From an uncultured Porphyromonadaceae bacterium (GTDB taxonomy: Bacteria; Bacteroidota; Bacteroidia; Bacteroidales; Muribaculaceae), in assembly GCA_902493335.1 (NCBI GenBank), contig CABUPJ010000008.1:13157-77156 (forward strand): DNA of 64,000 nt, given 5' to 3'. The notes below the pieces were generated by a model, which saw only the letters and a program-made list of their open reading frames with translations, was not told where the DNA came from and did no database searches. Positions 49,853-58,099 of this stretch are shown in pieces. Position 1 is the stretch's first letter, and each line of letters opens with the position of its first letter. A program made the position numbers and the translations under genes.

Positions 49853-52275
49853 TAATCTTTGTTGCCGTAATAGTAGCCTTTAGAGCCATAGCCGTAACCT
49901 TTGCCATAGCCGTATGAATATCCGTATCCGTAGCGCGAACCGTCATCGACCGTGGCATTGAGGATAACGGACATGTTCTTGAACTTGTGTTCGCTATACA
50001 TACGGTCGATTTCGCCGACCATTGAACGTTCAAGCAGTCCGGCACGCACGATAAAGAGGGTGCGGTCGCAATAACCGTCGACAATCTTCGCGTCTGCCAT
50101 CATCGCGAAAGGCGGACAGTCGATAAATATATAATCGAATTCGGGTGCAAGAGCCTCAAGCAGTGTTGCCAGACGTCCGTTTTCAAGAAGCTCGGTCGGG
50201 TTCGGAGGTATAGTACCGACAGGCATGATCTTAAGACCGCTGAGATCGTCTTTGGTCATAATCAAGGAATTTACATCGTTGGTGCGACCCGACAGATAGT
50301 CGCTGACACCCTTGCTCGGCGAACCGACAAACGATGACGTCGAGCCGTGACGGAGGTCACCGTCGATAACAAGAACTCGTTTGCCTTTTATTGCAAGAGA
50401 CACGCCGAGGTTAATCGAGACAAAAGTCTTGCCCGAACCGGGATTGAACGATGTCACCATTATGTTATTGCACTTGTCTGAATCACGGCACAGGAAACCA
50501 AGGTTTGTGCGAAGCACTCTGAATGCCTCGTTGGCGATGTCGCGTGAGCCTTCTTTGACAACGATGTCGGTGCGGTTGTCGCCGCTTTTCTTTGACTTCT
50601 TGAGAAGGCTTTTGCTGACATTGACTGACATCGGTATCTCGCCGAGATAAGGAGCCTTGAGCGTTTCGAGATCTTTACGGCCGCGTACTTTTGTATTGCC
50701 GATTTCTTTAACATATATGATACCGAAAGGTATCAGTATGCCGAGCATGAAGGCAATGAGGATTATATTGCGTTTTACAGGCGCTGTGGGATACGGCAGA
50801 CCTGTAGGTCTTGTGATTACACGCGTGTTATAGGCCGTGAATGCCTGAGAAAGCTCATTTTCCTCACGTTTCTGGAGAAGGAAAAGATATAAGGTCTCTT
50901 TGACTTTCTGCTGACGTTCGACGCTGAGAAGATATTTGGCCTGCGTCGGGTTTGCGGCAATCTGGGCGGTTGTCTGATTTTCGCTCTGCTGAAGATTCTT
51001 TATGCTTGTGTTGAGAGCGATAATCTGATTGTCGATCGACGAGATGATGGCCCGGCGCTGTGCTGCGAGCTGCTGGTCAAACTCGACGACAATGGGGTTG
51101 GTCTCCGAGCTGTTTTCGGCAAGGCCGTTGCGGCGGAGCAGGAGTTTGTTATACTCCATGATCTGAGCCGACAGGCTCGAGTTCTCGATGCCAGTGTTTG
51201 ACGGGAGCACCTGATTGCGGTTGCCGTCGGCCGAGAGATAGCTGCGCATATAGCGTGAAACCTGCAGCTGGTTGTTAAGCTCGAGTATCTGGGATGCGAT
51301 GTTGCTGTTCTGCTCCATATACATGCTCGATGCGGCTGCAAGGTCAGGTATAAGGTGAGTACTCTTATACGACGATATATCCTGGTCGACATTGCCGAGT
51401 TCGCTTTCGATGACACCGAGACGGTCGTTGATGAAGTTTGATGTCGAGACAGCAATCTGGTTCTTGTCTCTGATCCAGTTCTCGTTGTATACGCCTATCA
51501 GGGTGTTAAGGATATCCTCGGCGCGCTGCACCGAAGGATCGTTGACCGTGAGGTCGATTACCGTGCCTTTGTCGTCAAGCAACGCGACTTTGAGTTTGGC
51601 GGTATATGATGCCACAGCCGCTTTGAGGGGCGACTTGCTGACATAGAGATCGAATGCTTCCTTGTCTTTGAAACCGTCGCCCCGGGTGACTACCATACGG
51701 CCCAGAGGTGTCGGGACGCTGTCACCGATGGCATGGACGTCGGCGTCGACGACATACTCCTCATTATCTGCCTTGAAATCACTGACCGTATATCCTCCTT
51801 TTTCGTCGAAATGCAGAACGAACGAAGCCGACTGCTTGTCATTTGAATCGGGGAAAGAAACCTTCGCGGGGAGCGTCATGCCATAGAGAATCGGCTTTCT
51901 GAACATGCCCTCGCCGCGATAATTCATATCAAGATCGAGGCGCTTGATGACGTCTTCCATGATGTCAGGCGATTTGAGCGCACTGAGTTCGTTGTTGATA
52001 TTTGTGTTGGTCGAGAAAAGTCCGAGATCTGAAAAAGCATCGACAGCACCGTTGACTGATGAACCGCTGCCCTCTTCCTTTATAAGGAGTGACGCCGTAC
52101 GGGTATAAATCGGTGTGGCGAAAAGCAGATAAACAACAGCGAGTGCGAGACAGACTGTCACTGACGCTGCAATCCAACGCCATCGGTGCAGACCGATTGT
52201 CAGGATATCTTTGATACTGACAGCATTTGATGCGTCGTCAGCCGCTGCATTCTTGTCTATTGAATCTTCTTGCAT
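49852..52275 (-). CDS. wzc: Wzc-type polysaccharide co-polymerase and tyrosine autokinase
   Basis: An 807-residue inner-membrane protein. Two transmembrane helices (about 30-55 and 500-525) frame a periplasmic part with Wzz domain and coiled coils. The cytoplasmic BY-kinase domain has Walker A NPGSGKTFVS (about 608-617), Walker A' VLVIDGDLRHG and Walker B YIFIDCPP (about 710). The tail is a Tyr/Gly-rich stretch with 12 or more tyrosines in the last 30 residues, the autophosphorylation cluster. It probably controls chain length and export of a polysaccharide together with Wza and the phosphatase. Start is the first ATG before the N-terminal acidic stretch. Confidence 0.92.
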   Translation of the reverse strand: MQEDSIDKNAAADDASNAVSIKDILTIGLHRWRWIAASVTVCLALAVVYLLFATPIYTRTASLLIKEEGSGSSVNGAVDAFSDLGLFSTNTNINNELSALKSPDIMEDVIKRLDLDMNYRGEGMFRKPILYGMTLPAKVSFPDSNDKQSASFVLHFDEKGGYTVSDFKADNEEYVVDADVHAIGDSVPTPLGRMVVTRGDGFKDKEAFDLYVSKSPLKAAVASYTAKLKVALLDDKGTVIDLTVNDPSVQRAEDILNTLIGVYNENWIRDKNQIAVSTSNFINDRLGVIESELGNVDQDISSYKSTHLIPDLAAASSMYMEQNSNIASQILELNNQLQVSRYMRSYLSADGNRNQVLPSNTGIENSSLSAQIMEYNKLLLRRNGLAENSSETNPIVVEFDQQLAAQRRAIISSIDNQIIALNTSIKNLQQSENQTTAQIAANPTQAKYLLSVERQQKVKETLYLFLLQKREENELSQAFTAYNTRVITRPTGLPYPTAPVKRNIILIAFMLGILIPFGIIYVKEIGNTKVRGRKDLETLKAPYLGEIPMSVNVSKSLLKKSKKSGDNRTDIVVKEGSRDIANEAFRVLRTNLGFLCRDSDKCNNIMVTSFNPGSGKTFVSINLGVSLAIKGKRVLVIDGDLRHGSTSSFVGSPSKGVSDYLSGRTNDVNSLIMTKDDLSGLKIMPVGTIPPNPTELLENGRLATLLEALAPEFDYIFIDCPPFAMMADAKIVDGYCDRTLFIVRAGLLERSMVGEIDRMYSEHKFKNMSVILNATVDDGSRYGYGYSYGYGKGYGYGSKGYYYGNKD

Positions 52276-52321
52276 TGTATTGTAGTGTTTTTGTTTCTAA
52301 AGGTTTTGCCTAAATCATTAA

Positions 52322-53137
52322 TTATTTGAATATAAGGACGCAGATTGAAGTCAGAAGCGACGCCACCGACACCCAGAACGAGGCCGAAAGCGTGGTGTTG
52401 CCGTTGACCGTCGACTGACGCTTCATATAGTTGTTGGGATCGACTATGACTATATCATTCTGTTTCAAATAAAAGGCGGGCGACGAGTAGAGAGTCGAGG
52501 CATTTGTCAGATCAAGACGGTAAGATTTCTGCACACCGTCTTCGTCACGGATGACAAGCACATTCTTACGGTTACCGTAAATAGTCATATCTCCCGCAGC
52601 TGTTATCGCTTCAATGACATTCAAACGCTCACGGTCGATGCTTACACGTCCCGGTTTGTTCACCTCGCCCATAACCGATACGCCGGCGTTGGCAAACTCG
52701 ACTGTGACAACAGGATCTTTGACAAGATTTTTTGAAACAAGCTGATTTTTGATATATTCGGCTACCTCATAGCGGCGCATGCCGGCCAAGTGGATATCGC
52801 CGAGCACGGGGAAATCAATCGTACCCTGGGGTGTTACCGTGTAATATGACACATACTGGTTGGATGACACAAGCGCAGCCGAAGAGTTTCCGGCTCCGAT
52901 TCTGTGTGAGACAATCGGCAGATTAAAAAGATCGGCCAGCTCGGGATCTTTAGAGTTGACGATAATAGCCAGTTTGTCATCGGGGCGCACTTTAATCTCT
53001 GCTCCTTCAAGAGTCTGAACGACGGCGCCGCTATTGAGATCCTGAAGTATGGTTATATCTTTGGGTGTCGCACACGAGCTGAACAACATGACACTTGCGG
53101 CACAGCCGATAAAAATCAGTTTTAAAAATTTCATCAT
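52322..53137 (-). CDS. Wza-type polysaccharide export lipoprotein
   Basis: A 271-residue outer-membrane polysaccharide export protein. The lipobox LFSSC (Cys about residue 22) is followed by the polysaccharide-export domain (ILQDLNSGAVVQTLEGAEIKV, TVTPQGTIDFPVLGDIHLAG) and one SLBB domain (about 150-215, SVMGEVNKPGRVSIDRERL). A hydrophobic C-terminal segment ends the protein (ASFWVSVASLLTSICVLIF). It is the first of three genes of an export set, 46 bases before wzc. Confidence 0.9.
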   Translation of the reverse strand: MMKFLKLIFIGCAASVMLFSSCATPKDITILQDLNSGAVVQTLEGAEIKVRPDDKLAIIVNSKDPELADLFNLPIVSHRIGAGNSSAALVSSNQYVSYYTVTPQGTIDFPVLGDIHLAGMRRYEVAEYIKNQLVSKNLVKDPVVTVEFANAGVSVMGEVNKPGRVSIDRERLNVIEAITAAGDMTIYGNRKNVLVIRDEDGVQKSYRLDLTNASTLYSSPAFYLKQNDIVIVDPNNYMKRQSTVNGNTTLSASFWVSVASLLTSICVLIFK

Positions 53138-53548
53138 TTATCTTTTTAGATGACGTTTATAAATTTGCGGTATAATCAATCGCCTTAATGGCAAAGCAAT
53201 AATACACCTGTATACACTTCAATTTTCTACTTCGCAGGAACATTTCTCCTTTAATGAAATCATAACACCAACCGACAATGTCGCCAAACGACACAAATAC
53301 AAGGGGCAACATTCCCGTCTTCGACAGGTCAGCCGTCTCTCCGTAATTCACCAATATGCCGTTTATTAAGGCAACAACGAGTGTCACCGGTCAAAACGTT
53401 CAGTAATCACACGAACATTGATTGCAGTCAAATGCTCCGATTCCGCCGACAAAATTACAAAAAGTTTTTTAACTTCATGTCTGTTAAACCGCTTTTTTTC
53501 GCTACATTTGCAATGTTACATGTCTTCATTTTAACCAATCACATTGCA
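53138..53548. other. Divergent intergenic region between Wza and the vWA gene
   Basis: AT-rich 411 bases. It holds the predicted -7 element of the vWA gene (53503-53510). I find no TAnnTTTG for wza. An open frame of 76 codons at 53157-53387 on the minus strand ends 19 bases before wza, but has no recognisable features and is most likely chance; a frame on the plus strand over 53381-53548 is only an upstream extension of the vWA frame. Confidence 0.6.
53503..53510 (+). promoter_or_regulatory. Predicted -7 element of the vWA-tubulin-papain operon
   Basis: TACATTTG followed by C, 38 bases before the ATG at 53549. I see no clear -33. It is the only promoter-like element I can find for the three genes. 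Confidence 0.55.
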
Positions 53549-55291
53549 ATGAAACGCGCCATCATCATATCCATCGCGTTAATATTCTGTCTCGCAGCCG
53601 ACTGTGCCCGGCTAAGAAATTCGATTTACATTTTCGACTGCACCCAGTCGATGAAAGGCAACGCCGATAAAAACATCCCCGACATTTGGCAGGCGACCAA
53701 ATCGAGCCTTAAATCTCGCATCGAACGCGAACCCGCCGACGCACGCATCGTCATCATACCCTTCCAAGGCAAACCCTACTCCGCGATTATCTTCGAACGT
53801 AAAGATTTCGACTGGGATAAAATCGACGGTAAATTTGAGGAATACATCAAACTGCTCACCAACACCAACATATGTGATTCGTGGTCGGCAGGCGAGAAAT
53901 ACATCGATCTGACCCGCAACAACTACATTTACCTTATGACCGACGGAGTCGACACAGACACCGCCCGACGGGCAAAGCTCGCCGACGTGTTCCGGCAGTT
54001 TTGCATCCGCAATTATCCCGACACACACGGTTTCTACGTCCGTCTGACCGAAAACGCCCTCGTCGAGGATAACATCAGGGACATCATCGACGGATGCCGT
54101 AATCTCGACATAGTCTCACCGGCCGACAAGACCGATTTCGGCAGCTTTGACAGCCGCGTCATAAACATCAACACCCACGAGTTGCCCTGCCGTCGCATCG
54201 TCGACTTCAGCGACCCCGGTATATTTAAGGCCAACGCGACAAGCCACGACCCAAATTTCATCGTCGAGGTCGTCGGCGGAGTCATACAGAACGGCGTCAT
54301 GGAGCTTGAAATCCGCTCGGCTTACGGCGACGACAAAACCAGACTGCATGACGAACTCGGCGACGAGAACTACGAATTTGACATCACCGTCAGCTCTGAC
54401 AACATCCACATCACCGACCCGCGCATCGAAGTCCGCGTCGTCAACCGTCCCGAGCGTGTTCTCGAATTAAAGGGCCTCTCACACCAGGAAGACGACCTCG
54501 GCAAAAGCGTCCGTCACGAAGCCTTCCTCTTCTCGGCAGCCTCGGCTCCTGACACTCTGAGCATCGACCTCGCTCCGGTGTTCAACGACGAGGCTCGCCG
54601 CGACCGCGCTTCGGCCTGCATGAAAGTATCGGCCAACTGCAACGACGACATCACCATCCTTTTCAACGGCCGGGAACTTGCCGACTCATGCTTCACGCTT
54701 AAGGCAGGCGACACGACTCCCGGCATCCTGTCGGTCATCTTCAGACCCGGCTGCGACGACACACGGTTAAACCTCTCGATAACACAACTGTCATCAAAGA
54801 ACCTCGACCGTATCGGTGACACACCCGCCGGTGAGTTCGCCCACTCATTCCGCGCCGAGTGCGAGAACGAGATGAATCCTTTGGCCAAAGGTCTTCTCTG
54901 GGCCGCCGCCATAATCGCCGCGGCGCTGATTCTATGGTTCGCGCTGCTTAAACGTCAGATTTTTCCGCCGATAAGCAAAATAACGACCATAATGATAACG
55001 CGACCCTATGTCAGCCAGCGCAAAGTGCGCGGCGCGCGTCTCGTCGTCTTCAGCGACAAACCCGTCCGTCAGGGCTTTTTCAACCGTCTCTTCACGGGCC
55101 GCATCATCTCTGAGGTCAATCCGGCATGGGCCTCGCGCTGCGAGATGCGCCACGCCCGCAACGGCGTCCGTTTCAGCTGCCCCGACCGCGACATGACATC
55201 GTCACCCTCGGCCCTGATGAGCAAATTCAACGAATATACAATCATGAGCATAAAAAACTCAGGCTGCGATATAACCATCAAAACCCTTTAA
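53549..55291 (+). CDS. Membrane-anchored von Willebrand A domain protein
   Basis: A 580-residue protein. I start at 53549 because MKRAIIISIALIFCLAADC is a signal peptide; the longer frame adds an implausible leader. The vWA domain follows at once: FDCTQSMKG holds a metal-ion site of the DxTxS form (Asp30, Thr32, Ser34), a Thr in LLTNTNI and the Asp of LMTDGVDTD (Asp132) complete it. Beta-rich modules fill 190-440, one transmembrane helix lies at about 448-468 (LLWAAAIIAAALILWFALL), and a 110-residue cytoplasmic domain ends the protein. So the vWA part should lie outside the inner membrane and the tail inside, where it can meet the tubulin-like protein encoded 27 bases later. Confidence 0.8.
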   Translation: MKRAIIISIALIFCLAADCARLRNSIYIFDCTQSMKGNADKNIPDIWQATKSSLKSRIEREPADARIVIIPFQGKPYSAIIFERKDFDWDKIDGKFEEYIKLLTNTNICDSWSAGEKYIDLTRNNYIYLMTDGVDTDTARRAKLADVFRQFCIRNYPDTHGFYVRLTENALVEDNIRDIIDGCRNLDIVSPADKTDFGSFDSRVININTHELPCRRIVDFSDPGIFKANATSHDPNFIVEVVGGVIQNGVMELEIRSAYGDDKTRLHDELGDENYEFDITVSSDNIHITDPRIEVRVVNRPERVLELKGLSHQEDDLGKSVRHEAFLFSAASAPDTLSIDLAPVFNDEARRDRASACMKVSANCNDDITILFNGRELADSCFTLKAGDTTPGILSVIFRPGCDDTRLNLSITQLSSKNLDRIGDTPAGEFAHSFRAECENEMNPLAKGLLWAAAIIAAALILWFALLKRQIFPPISKITTIMITRPYVSQRKVRGARLVVFSDKPVRQGFFNRLFTGRIISEVNPAWASRCEMRHARNGVRFSCPDRDMTSSPSALMSKFNEYTIMSIKNSGCDITIKTL

Positions 55292-55318
55292 GCGAAAATC
55301 AAGAACCACTTCAATATC

Positions 55319-58099
55319 ATGGCAACAAACATCAAACGCACACTCTACGTGGGCCTCGGCGGCACAGGCATGAACGCCCTGCTCCACACCAAGAAAATGT
55401 TTATAGAAACCTACGGCGAAGTCCCGCCGATGATCGGCTTCGTCGGCCTCGACACCGACCACGCCGCGTATGCAAAATCGCTGAAAACCAAATATGGCGA
55501 AGTCAAGCTCGAGCCGCGCGAACAGATTTCGCTCATCGAGGTCAACCCCAAGCCCATATTCCTGCGCAACCGCGACCGACTCAGCTGGATTACCGACTCG
55601 AGCAGCGAGGCACTCACCAAACTGACCGACGGCGCCGGCATGGTGCGCACCAACGGCCGCTTTGCCTTTGCCATGAAATACAAAAGTGTCGAGGCCAAAA
55701 TCAAACAGACTCTCAACGAGATATGCAGCGCCGAAATCGCCCGCAACTCAAAATATCAACTTCTCGACACATCGGTCGACATCAACCTCGTCTTCTCGAT
55801 TGCCGGCGGCACAGGTTCGGGCACATTCATCGACACAGCCTATCTCATCAAGAACATAAAGCGTCAGCTCAGTCTGCGCGGCAAGACCATCGGCTACGCC
55901 GTGCTTCCCGACATATTCGACGCCCAACTCAAATACGACAAATTCCTGCTCAAGCCCAACGCCTACGGCGCGCTGATGGACCTCGACTTCCTGATGCACC
56001 TGCCCGTCGGTGAGACCATACCCCTCGACTATCCCGGCGTCGACGGCCTCACCGGCGAGGACGCACCCTTCAACGCCGTCTTCTTCATCTCCAACCGCAA
56101 CGACAACGGAGACTCATACGACAACATCGACCAGATAGCCGAAATGGTCTCTCTCGCCCTCATCACCGGAGCCGGAGAACTCTCTGACAAAGCCGCATCT
56201 ATCGCCGACAACGCCGAGCGCAACATGATTTCGACGACCTATAACATCGGCGACAAGAAGGCATGGGCGTCGGGCGTCGGCATGAGCGAAATCGTCTTCC
56301 GCGCCTCAGACCTCAGCGAAATATACGGCCTCAAGACCTGCCGCCGCATCATCGAGCGCCTGCGCAATGCCGGCAACAATCCCGAAGCCATCGCCGCCAA
56401 CTGGATCGACAATCCCGAGGTGAAAGTCCGCGAGAACAACGGACGCGACGACATCATCGACTGGATTCTCCCGAAAGACCCCGACTTCATCCTCCCCGAC
56501 ATCAACGACCGCGACAATCCCAAAAGCGAGATTGATAACTATAAGAAAGAAGTGTCGGTCGCCAACGATTTTATAGACAAGCGCGTCACCGAAAAGTGCT
56601 GCATAATCGAGGAAAAACTCCACCAGCTAATCGTCGACACGCTCAACGGCGACTATGGCATCGGACTGACAAAAGCCGTCATCGCCGCGCTAAAAGACCA
56701 CGCCGACATCTGCCTCAAGGAGATGAAGACCGAACTTGACGGCTTCCTGCGCATGTCGACCCCACTCGATGTCGCCGTCACCAACGCCATCAGCGAACTC
56801 GCAAGCCTGCGCAACAAAATCTTCAAGCGTCAGAGCACCGTCGACGCCGCCACGACCGACCTCTGCGCCGCTGTGGTGCGCACAATCGTCAACCAGCGCG
56901 AGATACAGCGCCGCAACGGCGCCATCGTCTTCTACACTTGGTTCGCGCAGCAGCTCGACAACTGGAACAAGAAAATCAACGCCGTCGACACCATCCTGTC
57001 AAACCTCTACACACGCTACGGCCGCCGCATCGCCGAAGTCGACGACCTCATCCGCCGTCAGTCCTCGACATTCCGCATCGACCTCACGGCTCCGTATATC
57101 GACAAAGTCGTTGTCGACGACACCGAGATCAACATTCCGGCCTTCATCAAGTCGATGGGCTGGGCCGATGGCATCCTCGAGTTCCCCAACAAGCCCATGC
57201 TCGAGATCGAGCGTAATTTCAAGGACTACACCTCTTTACTCAACGGCACACAGCACTGGCTCAGCTGCGACGTCGAGTATGCCCTGCGTCAGCTTTCCGA
57301 CGAAGACTTCCGCCGCGTGCTCAACCTTGCCATAGCCCAGTCATCGCAGCTCTTCCCTACCGACTTCCACGGCTACACCCACGAAGACGTCCCCAACTAC
57401 TTCTTTGTCGGTGTCCCCGACAAAGACCACACCTGCCTCAAGGGCGGCGTCATCGAGCTGCGCGACCTCACGCCCAACTCGACCGACCCCGACTTCGCCT
57501 CGGTCGGCGGCACAGACCGCATCATCATCTACCGCCAGTATTGTGTCGTCCCCGTCTTCACCCTGCTGTCTGTTCCTGAATACAAGCGCACCTACGACGC
57601 GTGGAACAGCCGCCCGCTTGCCTTCTCGAACCACTTCGACGAGAACATCCGCCGCCGCATGGTGCGCGAGCAGTTCTCGCTGATGCCCACCGAAAAAAAC
57701 TCGTCCGACATGATCGAACTGTGGGCCAACGGCCTGATTTTCGGCCTCATAAAGAACGAAGACGGCATCTACAGCTTCAAGGACGAAGAAAACGGCGACC
57801 CGCTCGACGACTACTGGACACCGCTGGCAAAAGACCGCGCCGAAGCCTTCGACCTTCTGCGCCGCTCGCGCGACAAGGTCGAGGAGTCGTTTGAGAAATA
57901 TATTTCAAAGATACGCACATCGCGCGGCGTCGACGAATTCAACGCCATCATCAGCGACGCCAAGGTCAACTATCGCGAGAAATACTCTCAGAACGACCTG
58001 TCGACGGCCGACCTGAAACTGCGTATCAACAAAGAGACCGCCGACCTGCTCAGAAACGAGCTCAAATATGTCAAAGACAAACTCGGCGAGAATGTATAA
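55319..58099 (+). CDS. Tubulin/FtsZ-like GTPase (Tubulin_2 type)
   Basis: A 926-residue cytoplasmic protein. The N-terminal 350 residues have the tubulin/FtsZ GTP-binding pattern: VGLGGTGMNAL (11-21) as the first phosphate loop, a later GAGMVRTNGRFAF, and the G-box FSIAGGTGSGTFID (159-172), equivalent to GGGTG(S/T)G. LLKPNAYGALMDLDFL near 210-226 may be the T7 synergy loop. The remaining about 570 residues have no counterpart in FtsZ and contain helical and coiled-coil segments. Tubulin-like proteins of this kind are known in bacteria next to vWA proteins, where a role in membrane remodelling has been proposed. It overlaps the downstream papain-like gene by 8 or 32 bases. Confidence 0.85.
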   Translation: MATNIKRTLYVGLGGTGMNALLHTKKMFIETYGEVPPMIGFVGLDTDHAAYAKSLKTKYGEVKLEPREQISLIEVNPKPIFLRNRDRLSWITDSSSEALTKLTDGAGMVRTNGRFAFAMKYKSVEAKIKQTLNEICSAEIARNSKYQLLDTSVDINLVFSIAGGTGSGTFIDTAYLIKNIKRQLSLRGKTIGYAVLPDIFDAQLKYDKFLLKPNAYGALMDLDFLMHLPVGETIPLDYPGVDGLTGEDAPFNAVFFISNRNDNGDSYDNIDQIAEMVSLALITGAGELSDKAASIADNAERNMISTTYNIGDKKAWASGVGMSEIVFRASDLSEIYGLKTCRRIIERLRNAGNNPEAIAANWIDNPEVKVRENNGRDDIIDWILPKDPDFILPDINDRDNPKSEIDNYKKEVSVANDFIDKRVTEKCCIIEEKLHQLIVDTLNGDYGIGLTKAVIAALKDHADICLKEMKTELDGFLRMSTPLDVAVTNAISELASLRNKIFKRQSTVDAATTDLCAAVVRTIVNQREIQRRNGAIVFYTWFAQQLDNWNKKINAVDTILSNLYTRYGRRIAEVDDLIRRQSSTFRIDLTAPYIDKVVVDDTEINIPAFIKSMGWADGILEFPNKPMLEIERNFKDYTSLLNGTQHWLSCDVEYALRQLSDEDFRRVLNLAIAQSSQLFPTDFHGYTHEDVPNYFFVGVPDKDHTCLKGGVIELRDLTPNSTDPDFASVGGTDRIIIYRQYCVVPVFTLLSVPEYKRTYDAWNSRPLAFSNHFDENIRRRMVREQFSLMPTEKNSSDMIELWANGLIFGLIKNEDGIYSFKDEENGDPLDDYWTPLAKDRAEAFDLLRRSRDKVEESFEKYISKIRTSRGVDEFNAIISDAKVNYREKYSQNDLSTADLKLRINKETADLLRNELKYVKDKLGENV

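Noticed and set aside
53157..53387. 76-codon frame upstream of Wza on the same strand
   Set aside because: No signal, motif or promoter, and the composition is that of AT-rich noncoding DNA; kept only as a note.
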